64,000 nucleotides of DNA from Muricea muricata (Eukaryota; Cnidaria; Anthozoa; Malacalcyonacea; Plexauridae). The position numbers and the translations under genes are program-made. Of this stretch, positions 1 through 13,191 are shown one piece after another. Below the pieces are notes generated by a model. It ran no database searches, was not told the DNA's origin, and worked only from the letters and a program-made list of their open reading frames with translations. Location of the stretch: the NCBI GenBank assembly GCA_963855995.1, contig OY979718.1, forward strand, positions 46,168,059 through 46,232,058. Reading direction: 5' to 3'. Numbering within the stretch: position 1 is the stretch's first letter; each line of letters begins with the position of its first letter.

Positions 1-311
1 CATACAATCCCATGTTCCAATTGTGATATACAGTATATTGGAGAAACAGGTCGTTCATTACAAACGAGGAGGTGTGAACATGAACACAGTGTTAGAGATA
101 ATAAAGTGGAACAATCAGCTTTGGCGGAACATGTACAACAAACAGGACATGCAATAAGCTGGGAAAATATGCGGCCCATATAGAAAATCGATGGTGTCAA
201 AGAAGATGGAATAAAGCATGTATTATATTTAAAACAAAAAATGTTATTGTGAATAAGGACTGTGGAAAGGTATTGCCGGATGTTTACAAGTCTGTAATTG
301 ACCAATCATGA
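1..311 (+). pseudogene. Penelope-like element, C-terminal GIY-YIG endonuclease relic
   Basis: Frame 1 from base 1 reads a Cys-x-x-Cys pair, then YIGETGRSLQTRR, then an EH...H pattern and SWEN. This is the GIY-YIG nuclease region at the C-terminus of Penelope-like retroelements. The frame hits TAG at about 180. The typical tail resumes in another frame and ends with a natural-looking stop at about 311 (LPDVYKSVIDQS), so there is at least one frameshift. The reverse transcriptase would lie left of the window. In complete elements this nuclease nicks target DNA to prime reverse transcription; this copy looks dead. The endonuclease call is confident; the exact clade is not resolved. Confidence 0.7.
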
Positions 312-2426
312 GCATGGTTAATTGTGCGGTTAATTTATGTTAATTTGTCTATATATTGGTTTTAGTTTGCTAGAAAATATTTAGTGTGTTATACCCTGAT
401 GATCAACGTTTAGTTCGAAAGCTTGGTTTTTTAATAATTTTAGTTAGTTGAACAAATTATGTAGTATTAAGAGTAATATTGAATGCTGATCGTAGAGCCT
501 GTTCTGTCAACCTATTTAATACGTTCGGCCAGCTACCGTTTTACATCGAGGCCCACATAAACCGCTGTATACCTTGTAGAAAATTGTGATATTCATAATA
601 GGAACACAAGGTACTCGAAATTAAATTTAAATTGTCCAAGATACAAAAGAGAGACTGAAGGGGGGGGGGGGGGAATACGTTTACTGTTGAGACTATTAAG
701 GATTGGAACAGTATTACCAGTGACTTAAAGAAAAGTAGTCCAAGTATTTTTAAAAGAACTTTTTTAAGTACTTTTTAACAAAGCAGCAAAAGACGCTTAC
801 CTTTGAATAATTTATTTTTGACTTACTTACTCTTTGACTTATTTGATCTTAAATGTTCCCAGTATACAGTCATGTAAATGTATCATAAGTATAATTGCCT
901 AATAAATGTAAATATAGATTTATGCATTGTTTACTCAGTATAGTTTATCAAGTTTATAACATTTTTGTAATTAGGAATTATGGAGGGCAACATGTTTATC
1001 ATTTTCATTATTGTCATGTGTTACTCTCTTGAAATAAAGTAAACAAATATGAAATCGTGGTTTTGCGGTGGTGGGGTGGGTGGAGAATGAAATACAATAA
1101 CTTATTTTTCAACAAAACATTGTCAATCCTTGTGAAATCTGCAATAATTGAATTCAGTTGAACATAGTTTTTTATACTGTAATGATTTTCTTGGGAAATG
1201 CGAAAATTCAATTTCTGCCAGCAACATTAGCGGTTTTATGCATAACTAGCTGCCGACCTGGCACGTTGCCTAGTGATTTTTTTGTAAAATATTATAGTTA
1301 GGCCATGTTTTGTTTCTAATAATGACCACCCCTATAAGCAACCCTTGTAAACACTATAAGCTTTTCAGATTGGCTGTTGCGTGTGCGTTTTAGAGCTATG
1401 TCGAAATTGCCGTTTCAGGGCGGTGTCATTTTGATGATTTTCGTCTCGGATTCGGCACATATGCCATGTCGATCGCCATGGTCACTTCGAAACAGTTGAG
1501 ATTATCTCTGGTAAATGAAATGTATACAAAACCCTATACAAGGGCCTAGACTACCTGCAGCTGTTTAAAAAGCAGTTACATATAGCTGCGGTATTTTTTC
1601 TCGAATACATTATTATTTTATAAAAAAACACGCTGCCATATTGTACGGCCAATTTTCCTCATCCCAGCATAGAGAAATGTGTTGGTCACGAATATCAAAA
1701 ACCAAATCTTACGCTTGATATTCGTGGCTGAATGTTTCTTTCATAGACGGCGACGTAGCTTTTTGTGCGAGAAGTCCGCTGACAATATTAGCTCGCGCGA
1801 GAATATTTGCTCTTTAACACGACTAAACTTTTAAACATTAAAAACACTTAGCACTAATGTTCGACAACTATGTGCAGACGATTGTGACTTTAATGTTAAA
1901 AACATTTTAAAACCAGCCTCGTCCCCGTTGCTTTGATGTTCTAAGGCGGTGCCTGGCGCGCGCGAGAGTCATTGCTTGGGCAAATTTGATGTGCGTTGTG
2001 AAGGGCCTAAGAATGGAAATGGTCTTTGAAAACACAACTATGGAAATTAGGTCTAAAAATGTTTTTAGCTGACAACCTTTAGATAAGACAAGACTCTATA
2101 ATTTATGAAACATTATCCGCCATCTCCAATACATGGTTTCTGCCAGGTTCGCTTTCCTGACAATTTTCCTATTTTCTCCTACGCGCGTATTGTCCTCGAG
2201 CGAAAGGCATGCGTCGTAGAACATCAAGGTACCGGGGACGAGGCTGCTCTAAGACCACTTATAGTCTTTTCTTTACGTATCTTAATTGACAGTCAAAGCA
2301 ATAAGAAATATAAGCAAGTATAAGCAAACTGCTGGAGTTAAATTTTCTTCGAAAAAGACAAACATAAAAAAAAACTGGAATGATATGAAAGGTCTATTGT
2401 TCTATGTTAAAGGAGCCTGATAGGCA
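312..2426. other. Gene-free AT-rich stretch
   Basis: No reading frame with recognisable protein content and no exon with good splice sites was found on either strand. The only local structure is a run of 14 G at about 660-673. It may contain the 3' part of the MOSPD2-like gene, but I could not identify it. Confidence 0.4.
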
Positions 2427-2593
<167 letters not shown>

Positions 2594-2870
2594 CGTGTCT
2601 TCTACATCTGTCATAGACCGCACTAGCTGGGGCATCTTGACAATCGTTGAAGTGTATCTGCGCCTGTAATCAAAGGTTACAATGATACGTATGTATAGGA
2701 TTTGTTAAAGTGTTAAATTCTTTAAAAAAATTATGCATTAATCACAAAGTTTACTTACAAATTAAGCATTTTCTTCTGGATGATATTCAAAAACAAATGA
2801 AGGCTGAAAATACGGTGATGTCAGATAAATTAGACTGCGAGCAGTCCCTAAAGGAAATAAGTTGATGAAA

Positions 2871-3135
2871 GGAGGGACTGCGGACAATTCAGGAAGAAAT
2901 AAAATACGCGTTACCTACATAACGCAAAATTCCTAACTCTCAAAATCGACGTGCCTGTCCGAAAAATCACAAAGATAATACCAGAATACAAGCAGTTACA
3001 AAAAGGAAAGGGATTTGTATGGTACAAATATGCATCAGATACGATCGACGGATACATCGATTTCGACCAATTGGAATTTTGCGTTGTGTGGGCAAAGCGT
3101 GTTTCATTTCTTCCTGTGTTGTCTGCAGTCCCTCC
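2871..3135. repeat. Inverted-repeat (fold-back) element
   Basis: The left arm at about 2871-2964 begins GGAGGGACTGCGGACAA. Its imperfect reverse complement lies at about 3046-3135, with roughly 80 bp between. Both arms contain an AACGCAAAATTCC block. This is the size and form of a MITE. It lies just downstream of the last exon recognised for the MOSPD2-like gene. Confidence 0.65.
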
Positions 3136-3308
3136 TGTCCTCAACTCTTTTCGTTGAGCGACTGTTCGCTCTACAGATAAATATGTAGCTAAGCTATTAT
3201 GCATGAACAAGCACTCTCACCTGAGAATCTAGGTAAAAATTAAATCTTAATATTATTGAACTTAACAAAAATACACGAGATATAAGTGTACGTGTGGAAA
3301 ATACTTAC

Positions 3309-6300
3309 CCCACCAAATTCTACAGGCAAGTTTTCTTTGTCGATGTATGTAGGCAATTCTTCAGGGGATGTAAACCTGCATTTTTACAAGAAATTCATTT
3401 TTAAATGAGCAACATGATTGGTGTATTGTTGTTATACAGTGTGTAATAAAATTATTAATTTTTGAATATTATCAGCCTTTTTATAAAATTACGACTTAAA
3501 TAAAAACTGTTGGTTGAAATCGCACATTTCATCTGTGGGGAATTCATCAAAAATCTATCAAAATTTACCCCCATTTTGAAAGCAAAATTGACCACTTTTA
3601 GCTAGTGATTAAATAATGGAATTTTCTTCCTTATTTGGCGCTGCCTGTGCTTAGTAGGAATACGAAATTTCGACTGACAATTTTCAATTAATTCCTAATC
3701 TCCATTTCTTCAGCCTTCTTAAAAACGGAGGTATTTATACAAAGCTTGGACATTCTAATCGTGAAAGAGCATTTTTTGTAGATTGAATATGAAGCGTTCT
3801 AGAGCACTCGAAAGTTACATTACAATTTTTTATATTAACTATGCAAATGCTATGTTTGTAAAATACTATGTTGCTGCATTTCTAATGCGCAATGTCTAAG
3901 TGTGTTTCCAAAATATCAATGTAAAAGCTACCAAAGTGGGAGTAGCCGCAAGCACATGGATTTCCGATTACAAATGGAGGGGGGGGGGGGTGAAATTGAT
4001 ATATTCGTGTTCTGCCTGACTAATGTCGTTTTGAAGTCACCTGATTCAAAAGAATTAGTCGGCAGAACACAAATCCCCCCCCCCCCCAATTAAAGCTCTA
4101 TACGGCTCTGCGTCTATTACTCGATCTCAAATCGCGCATGTCTCCTTACAAGGAGCCAAACAGTTAAAAGAAATTTTAGAATTAATGGTAGCTTAAGCAA
4201 CTTTAACCGCATATTGATGCTGCATGCATTAGCAGCCCCAAGGTTACTTACACATATTTCTTTGCAAGTGGTCCTAGTAAAGGTCTCGAGATTTTCCACA
4301 TAGCTATTATATTGAGAATGTAATAAAAATCAATATTATGGTTGTCAATGGAATAAATCAGTGTTAGTTGTATACAGAAGGGAATTATACTAGCAACAAC
4401 AACCTTAACTAGTTAACTTCCACCCCTCGTATGAGAATGAGAACACGTAAAATGTCTACATTCATAGACAGAGTAGTGCACGCATGCATGCGTGGTGTTG
4501 CAGATTGCTATAGGGAATGAAACGAAACACTCTTTATACACTCCAAGCAATGTCAAAGTTTACAAATAATTAAACTCACTTTCAAACATTTTTGTGAAAT
4601 GCAGGATATACGAATTTTCTAAATGAAAATTTTCAGTAAATTAAATCAGCGACCTCACTCGTTAATTCGGGGACTTAAAATTATTCGAAACATTATTATT
4701 ATTTACATTTTATTATTAAGTACCAAATACGCGTTACATACACTTATTATGAGCATTGTCCATTAATGTCACGCATTGTGAGCGTTTACCACGATTAAAG
4801 TTGTTGCAGGGGGAAGGGTTAACTGCAAAGCATAGGTATTAACTTTTCATTTATAGTTAAGATTTAAGGGCGCTCTTAAGTTGGAGTCGTGCTTTGTTGT
4901 GCTAACTCGCACCACTTCTGGCACTTTTTTGGATGGAAGCTGTGTAAATAAATAAACAAATAAATAAATAAATACTACACATAAATATTCTACCTGTGAG
5001 GTAACATGGTCACAATCAGAATGTTTACTCAAAAGTTACCTAGTATATCTGGGTAGAACGTTGTTAGAAATTGTGTCATCAACTTGTTGGTATCCATATC
5101 CTAGGGAATATCAACAAGCACAAGTTTTTATTTTAACGTGAACCATAGTTGCCTAATTTATTGTTGCTAGTTTTAGCAATATATAGATCACCGATCTTTA
5201 AATAATAATATAATTATTACTGAAACTACAATGAATTGATGGCTTCCTATACTTTTAAAAATGTGAGGATTGCAGATATGCTCCTGAAATTCTACTTAGG
5301 ATAATTATTTCGTAATGCACAAAGAATATCACTATAACAACATATCATAGCAATATATTTAAAAAAAAATGTGGTGGAAAAACTCGTCAACATAATACGT
5401 GGGTCCTGAAGTGGTAAAATGAGATCAAGACAGCTACTAGAACTATGCATAGTTCTCGTAGTCATCAATCTTGTGGGATTTGTGCACTTGGACAATAAGA
5501 TTTACTTTTCAAAATTTGGACCCTGTAATAATGCTAAATAATTCGTAATATTTCAATTTTGGTACTACAGAATTTTTTAAAATCGCTAAAATACTCTAAA
5601 ATTGAAATAAAAACAATCTTATAACATAAAATAAGCCCACTAACTGAACTCTTTTTTTAAGTTGAATTACGAGTCAAGACTGTTTTGTTTCAAACTTACC
5701 ACTTGTGTTAACTTTACGTCTTCCAGTGATGTGATATTGGTCAATTTCTTACCCGGATGCGCTCGTTGCTTCCCGAATAAACATAAAACAATGCATAAAT
5801 TAAAAATACACACTAAAATATAGTTTCCTTCACTGCCTGAAACGGTAAAAACGGAACTTGACGTGTCGAGCGAAGGTCCTTCGATTTTATTCATCATTAC
5901 AGCTAACAAAAACTGACATTTTTCTGTGCTTATATAATACTAAAATGTCACTTTCATTCTGCATTAAATGTGTTTGAGGCACACGTTCTCTCTCGCCAAT
6001 ATAGCTATATTGCAGCTGTACTATATCTGTGAGCGAATGGTTCCGTAAAGCGTTCATGTACTATGTCTGTTAGAAATGAACCAATATGATTTCTACACTG
6101 ACTAGCTGATACAACCATTGCCCCTGCACGCTTAGAGTTAGAGTTAGTTTTACAGTTATCCAACTCGCCAAAACTTAAAATTAAAAGCCTTGTCTAGTAT
6201 ACAGGCCAACCTTTTTTGAATTAGTTGCACATACGCCCAAAAGAGAAATTTTGAAAGGTCAATTATTGTTGGCTGTACCACCGTTGCAAATGCAATAGAT

Positions 6301-9300
6301 AATTTTCTTGAAAATCTTCCAGCAACTAAATTATGCTTTAGTCTAAAGTTTAAAGCACGTTAACGTCTAATACGCATGCTACATGCAGCTATATACTGTA
6401 CTTACGTGCTTTTCAAAGCGTAAGGCAATCAACCTTGCGTAACCTAACTGCATATCTTTATTTCCCTTGTATGTGTAGTGCTTGAGTCGATGAAATACTG
6501 TTGAAAATGCAGAGAAGCAATGGTTTTAAATATCTTAATTGATTTGCGTTGCATAGTTTTCTATTCATACCGAACCGAGCTTAATTGACCTAATTTTGTT
6601 CAACATGTTTTCCGGATTGCGTTGCGTTACTGTAATTGTTCGACACTGTCGTGACGTATAAGCACTTCAAATTCTATACTGTACCTGTATAGAAAAATAT
6701 AAAAAACTACCTGTTTTTGCCCAAAAAATGGAATGACCTCACGTAAATCACCAAAAACATATGCAAGTACTCTTTGAGTTTGAATAATATGATGTAATTG
6801 GTTGAAATAAAGCTAAGTTTTTAGCATTATCGATCGAGTTTGAAGATATGAATTAATTATCTTCACCTGGTGATAAAATTCATATCTTTGTAATTTCCTA
6901 TATGTATTTACTTCGAATTAACTATTAGTATTGTCTAGTTTTGCCAATTTTCCTGTTATGTATGGGCAAGTAGCCGAGATTAACATTCGGCTATTGGCTG
7001 TTTACGTAAAAGTACAATAGGCATGTACATGTACTTGACGAGATGTAGAGAGGTACTGATTTTTGCTTAAACCTGGACAATAATATAGATATTAAATTGG
7101 AGTTCTAGCCAAAAGAAGAACGCTGGTGATATAAAAAAATCACATATTAAGTTGAAGACACAACAGCAGCCTTTCCGCCCTTTCGTACCATTTGTGACAC
7201 AAGTTTCCTTAGCATACAGGAAGCGTCAAAATGTCTTAAATTGAGGACTGTCAACAAATTTCATATATTGAATTGAGACTCAGCATCAGAACTTTATTAA
7301 TTTGTATACTGGACGTCTAGGTTACATATTTACTGTGCCTACTGCACTTGTACATATTTACTGTACCTACGAAAGCACCTTTCTTATCTTCACCATGAAA
7401 ATAGCATACTCCAGAACGTAGAATTTCATCTGGGATATCCTTTTCTGACAGATCTTTTAAAATAAATAAATTTAACCTTACGGAGCTGCAAAATGAAGAT
7501 GATGGATGCAAACGAGTGAAGCTATAGAAAAAGGTTCTTGAATAAGAGCATGGGAATTGTATTAAATTCCGATAAATTTGTCTTCGGCTATTGCTTTTCG
7601 TCAGCTAACCGATGCATGCAATATTGTAGAAATGTCGTAGGAATTAGTTAAGATAATTACTTTATAAATTAGTTAATGTTTTTTAAGGACGCCTAATATA
7701 ACAAGAGCGGTGGCTCTCTGAAAAACACCATTACAGTTAATCTTTTTTCAATGGATGTAAAAGTGATCTCGAGGAAGATTTCAGTGCTTTGAAATTAAGG
7801 AAGACACATAATTTTTATATACAGTATGACACATACACTGAACCATAAGAACAAATGCGAGGAAAACTAAACATTATATACCAACAAAAGTAAACTTTGT
7901 TGTGTGCATGATATTGTTTCTCATTCCATACAGTCCAGCAGTCCTAAATATTGATCTGGATATATAGATCAATTTTTATCTTGCCATTCACTGTCGACTT
8001 TATAAAAGAAATCCTCGAGAGTTATCAAAATAAAGGAGTCTATTTCATGTTATCTTTATAGGTCATCATTTTAGTTTATTTTTCAGTCTGGCTTTTTTTC
8101 TATATTTTGATCAGGAATTGATTAATTGGTAGCGGGGACTACTATAATCCGGGGAATAATTCGTTATTCTACCTATATACACAATATATTTCTTACCGTT
8201 AATTCCAAATGACTTTCTCCACTTAAGAGCTTCGACCTAGCAATAGTTAGAAATCGTTACAATAACGAGAATATTTATATAAGAAGGTCCCCATATTGTG
8301 TGTATATGTATGCGAGTCACATGGATACCTCCAATGACGTAGCCAGTGGGAAACGTCAGCTCTCCCATTTTGTTGTTAGAAAAGTTTAGGAAGGACAACG
8401 TATACCAAAGACAACGTATAAGTACGACGTGGAAATGTTGTGTGCATCTGAGTAGATAGATATTTAAGCTATTTTTCCCTTGTGATTGACTATTTAGGCT
8501 TCTCGGCTAATTATTAGTTTTGACGAAGCCCCCTCCCCTGCTTGACAGCACTAGCTACGTCATTAGTCAATCCACACCAGGTACGCAGAGAAATATACGT
8601 GGCCACGGCAGGTATCGAGCTTATATACGACCTTTGTTATGGTGAAATGCTCTGCCATCGCATGCATGAGCAACTCGATCAGGTCATATCTGCATATTTA
8701 AATAATGTTCCTAAAAATATTGTTCCGGCAATGTTCTAAGAGACAGCACCATTATCTTATGTGCTTTGTCAATATTTCCTTCCTTCGCATTAATGAACTG
8801 CACCACAAAATAATCATCTGATTTCACTCGTGATATATCTCGGGGGTCGTAGTAATTCTTGTCTGAAGCTGAAAAGGAAAACATGCATATCGGTGGGTGT
8901 CTCAAAAATGTATATAATGCAATTAAAACAATACAAAGTTAGGTAAGACATTTGCTTATATTCGTTGTTTTAATGGTACTGAATAAATATTCATTATATA
9001 GTTGCCTGCTAGTGAGTACAGAAAAACACCTATACCTCCTCCGCAGGCCTTTCAATGCGGGCGGGTCGGTGCGGGCGCGTATAATTTGCGGGTGTGAAAT
9101 TTGAGAACCGCGTCGACCCGCAAACTTTTTCTTTGCCCGCAACCCGTAAAACGCCAGCGGAAGAGGTAGGAAAAAACACAGTAGATATTTTCTATGTCTT
9201 CTCACTAGTGAAGTCGCGGTTAAAATCTAAAATTCAATTAACCGAATTTTCGATCGCTCTCTACAATCTTCTTACTCTTATTCATCAGAGTATTTAATTG

Positions 9301-10136
9301 TTATTCGCGAGAGATATCAATGATTGCAACCGAGATGGCAGCTACGCTCAGCTATGCCGATGTGGTCGTAGGAATTTAACATTTACATATCTTGACACGT
9401 CAATAAATTCAAGGTCTTTGTTATTGCAAGAATTAGGACGCCAACAAGGAATTTATGTTTCAGCGCTTGAAAGGAGTATTTAATTCAAACAAACGCAAAG
9501 GCTACTTTGTAACCGAAATACAGTATTAAAAAGATTAAACAAGAATTTTTGGGAATGCTTTGGCCTTTGCACAAAACCGTTCCTCGTCATTGTGTTCTTA
9601 ACAGACGGTCTTCAGACACCAAATTATCTTGAGAATTTTATTAGGCAAAAATTTCAATTCATATATGAAGGCTAACAGAACATATGGGCTCATTGTGTAT
9701 TATATACCCGTTGCAGGCGACAATCATATCGAGTGCAGTATATATGGCTATGTTCCGATGGTTTAGGAATGGGTTTAGTACAGCCAACCGAGTGCAATGA
9801 TAAACGTTCCACATTAATTTGCAAATATTGTCGTACAACATATTACATGAAATGATTAAATTTTAGGCTTCAATTTGAGTTAAATCGAAATATCAAAAGC
9901 AATAAAATTTGTATATAAGATCATTAAATGTCGTTTTATGTAAAGTTTGTACCATAGAATAAGCTATAGAACAGAACTGATAAAACATTCAAACGAGTTC
10001 GTGGATACCACAGAGAATACATATATATCGAAAAAACCGATATGTAGAAATACCTACAGTAATGTTTGTCCAGGAACTTCTTTCTTAACTCTGGTACTCT
10101 GTCCATGTACGATTGTACTGTTGTTTCACCAGACAT
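3309..10136 (-). CDS. MOSPD2: MOSPD2-like CRAL-TRIO domain protein (partial gene model)
   Basis: Exons on the minus strand, with AG acceptors, GT donors and compatible phases: 10058-10136 (ATG), 8745-8868, 7371-7485, 6711-6812, 5040-5100, 4252-4303 and 3309-3375. Peptides in order include MSGETTVQSYMDRV, YDPRDISRVKSDD, KDIPDEILRSGV then HGEDKKG, LAYVFGDLREV, MDTNKLMTQFLTTFYPDIL, MWKISRPLLGPLAKKY and YIDKENLPVEFGG. This follows the CRAL-TRIO-N and CRAL-TRIO order of animal MOSPD2, an ER membrane-contact protein that binds FFAT motifs through an MSP domain. Two short blocks are missing: the one before MDTNKL and the one around the usual MPW motif. The MSP domain and membrane anchor should lie further left but were not found. 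The 8745 donor (GTCTCT) is weak. Sec14-like identity is firm; the MOSPD2 assignment is likely. Confidence 0.7.
5697..5909 (-). other. Candidate exon with a hydrophobic segment
   Basis: An open frame ends at a strong donor (GTG followed by GTAAGT at 5696-5691). It contains a hydrophobic run (YILVCIFNLCIVLCLF) and the tail LTNITSLEDVKLTQV. Its end phase matches the start of the 5040-5100 exon of the MOSPD2-like gene, so the last part could be the missing block before MDTNKL. It could also be unrelated. No homology was recognised. Confidence 0.25.
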
Positions 10137-11611
10137 ATTTGAAAATCCGAAATCCGAGTGATTAATCGTAGCAATTGCCGTATACAGTATGGTTACCGGA
10201 ATCTAAAGACATTACATGCCTGACTGGATACAGGCACTGAGCTAATGTGTGTAATTATACAGAGCGGCAAAACAAGCAACTTTTTAAATTCAACTGAGCC
10301 TCAAACTACTACAGTATTAAATTTTAAGTACATGCAAAAATGTTTGAAAAGTCGGTTTTCAAACATGCTGCAGGGTCTATGCGAATATTTTGCACAAAAC
10401 AATTTTTTCCGTTTCCCTTCATATGTCCACACAGAAGATCTAGAAGTGTTATTTCCTCACAATATGCAAATTTTTGTCAGATATCTAGCTATATTTACCT
10501 TCTAATAAGAATAACGATGACAGTAATGACAAACGTCCCAATATTTCCCAAATGTAGATTTTGCATTGCCAGAGATATGCCAGAACTTGTCATGATTTCC
10601 GTTGGTTTGCGTTTGCTTAATTTGTCCCATTGACTGTATCGTGACTATCGTCCTATCATGTATCATTCTTACCCTCTATTATCATCCTATACCACCTTAA
10701 CACCTTGTAACATAACACCTGAAACATAACACCTTGTAAGTATATAATAACTAGGTCATATAAAGTTATAAAGTAACTCTATACTATTTGAACTGAAGAT
10801 GTTTTAAGCCCGTTTTCCACTTCAACCGCATTGTAGCGAAACGTAGCCTATTCTATTGTATCCATATAATATCCATATTGTATCCGCATATCCATAATAT
10901 TGTTCTGCCTGAGAGTTCACGAAACAATGAAATACGCTACGTTTCGCTACCACAAGGCCTGGTTACACTATGCAACTTGTCTCACAACAAATTTATTTTA
11001 AAAATTGGAGTTTCATCGCTGCTCAACAGAAATATTGCGACTGAATTTGCAAAAGGCATGATAACGTGCAACGGCTAGAAAATGCATTGCAGCGTTGCGG
11101 CATTCGTTGCGAAAAGTAGAACCTGATTCTACTGCGCGCAATGCTTCTTGCAACAAATGTTGCCTGAATTTACAATTGCAAGGCATGTTGCACCTTGTAA
11201 TTTCGCTCGCAGTTTGTGTCGCAGTTGTATAGTGTAACAGCGCCTACACGGTTGAACTGGAAACGGCCTTTACGTTAAAGAAGAGGTTCAATTGAATATA
11301 GTATTTCGAAATTTTATACCCCACCGACTGTTCTGTAAACTTATTATGATAATATTACTTAAACTTATTATCAAACAAATATAACTCTTCTGCTCCCGGT
11401 AAAGTTAGAATTTCAGCTGGAACAAAATGGACTTACCGAAGTAGATGCCTTTTTCCAGATAGTTTGATGTTTGGCACTAATGCCACCTCACTCAAATATT
11501 CTTTATAGAAATAACAGCTAAAGGATTTGCGTGATATGACCAGGTCTCAAACCGCAAAGACCGAGCGATCGCAGCCTCGTCCCCTGCGCTATGATAGTCT
11601 ACAGCATGCGT

Positions 11612-11770
11612 GGTGCTATTTGTTGAAACAAATAATAGCACTTTGCGGGTTTTCCCAAGGCTACTGTCTCACCACCAAGCCTCGCTTGGATGTGCAGAGA
11701 ACGTATTGCGTCAATGCGAGGCTTGGTGGTAAGCACAATAGGCTTAGGGAAAACCTGCATAAGTGCTATT
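11612..11770. repeat. Fold-back MITE with about 50-bp arms
   Basis: A 52-bp left arm (11634-11685, starting AATAGCACTTTGCGGG) is inverted at 11716-11770. A smaller hairpin, GTGCTATT...AATAGCAC, precedes it at 11612-11640. The long plus-strand reading frame across it is an accident of the inverted repeat. Confidence 0.75.
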
Positions 11771-12336
11771 GCCATATAATAGTTCAGTATGCGATTTATT
11801 CCCTATCTGATTTTATAATAATACAATCATATAGCATACATACTCGATAATACTTTAGATCGCGTTCAACTCAACTATTATAATGCACGGTACATAAATA
11901 ATCATAATGTTATTTAATTGTAGTCAAGGTTCTAGAAGGTCAATAGCCTTTCAAAAAATTTTGAATTTACAAGACTTTACTTCTGCGACTGCAACTTTAC
12001 TTGCCTTTTATCACTTTCTAATACTTTTTTTTCATCGTAGAAGTATAAGATATTCAGGGGGAATCATGAAGTGAGCCACATGACGATGTAGATATAAAGT
12101 TTATACGTAGGATTACTCTATGTTCAGAAAATTTGTTTTGCACGATAGCAAATAATACAAACTATTTCAAAATTACAACACACCCTTTAATGCATTCTAT
12201 TTTTTATTTTATGGTGAATACACTTTATCTGACGTTATATATTGTGCGTGGTATTTACCTCACTTTATCTGACGTGCAATATTGTGCACGGTAGATCTAG
12301 AATTGCTTGTTTAGAGGCAAATACTACAAACGATAA

Positions 12337-12489
12337 TGAGACAAAGCATTTGGTTATCACTTTGGGGCGAAGAGAATGTACAAGAAGAGTTGGGAAACCA
12401 GAGCATGGGAAATAAAGTTGTGTATGCGAAGCTTGCTGGAAGAAAGGATGTAGTTAAAGACGTTTCTTTAAATGTTCTGACGATAAAAT
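12337..12489 (+). pseudogene. Myb/SANT-like (Harbinger-type) DNA-binding domain relic
   Basis: A 50-residue frame from ATG at 12337 reads SIWLSLWGEENVQEEL, then NKVVYAKLAGR. This matches the first half of the Myb/SANT-like domain found in PIF/Harbinger accessory proteins and their domesticated relatives, where the usual form is an L..IWGdE.iQ..L helix followed by N..VYe.ia. The normal third helix with its Q-C-R residues is absent and a stop follows, so this is a truncated copy. The family call rests on motif memory alone. Confidence 0.5.
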
Positions 12490-13191
12490 GATAAATGCAC
12501 TAATTTATAAACATTTAACAACAACATGCAGCAATGTCTAGTTTTTGAGATATGAGAAACATGTTTAATCCCCTAATGTCTAATTCAAGGCTCAATTTCA
12601 ATGTTTCCTGTACTGAAAGAACATATACTGTCTTCTATGTCCTATTAGTGGCGAAATGAAAAACAATAGCATAAGTGCTTTGATTATCTTCTCATTTCAT
12701 TCGAATATAAGATTGTGTTGGAAAAGCATCAAGAACCACGGCTGACAAAGATTGGGTCACTGCCAACTCTCATCAACTCTTATCGTATGATCCATTCTTT
12801 ATTTCTATAATGACCAGTAAAATGTGTTTGCACGTTCGCCGACGAACGACGCCAGTACAAAAAATAGGTACGCCATGCGTACAGGTATCTGCGAAGCGAA
12901 GTGGGAAAGCTACATAAATATGGTTAAATAATGGCCGTTAAGCTAGCGAAACGGTAAAGAAGGCGGAACAGATCTAATGACAGAACCCGGACATAGTCAC
13001 AACATTGGGTTCCTCAAATTGGGCTAAGGAAATTTAGCGAAGGAAATTTAGCGGAGGAAATTTAGCGAAATATAGAGAATATTAAAATATAGTATCACAG
13101 AGTAGAGGTATCAAATACATTTATACACATGGCATTATTTGAATGAACTTTGACCCAAAAAGTACTATATTACTCCAATACAAATGCTACA

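Noticed and set aside
9040-9150. GC-rich patch with GCGGGCGGGTCGGTGCGGGC
   Set aside because: Considered as a CpG-island promoter, but it is only ~100 bp, has partial inverted symmetry (CGACCCGC) and sits in a MOSPD2-like intron; more likely a small repeat fragment that I could not delimit.
10500-10640. Minus-strand frame ending in a hydrophobic helix (GTFVITVIVILIRR) with a GTAAAT donor
   Set aside because: No acceptor or downstream exon in phase, and no homology recognised; it lies upstream of the MOSPD2-like start and is probably chance.
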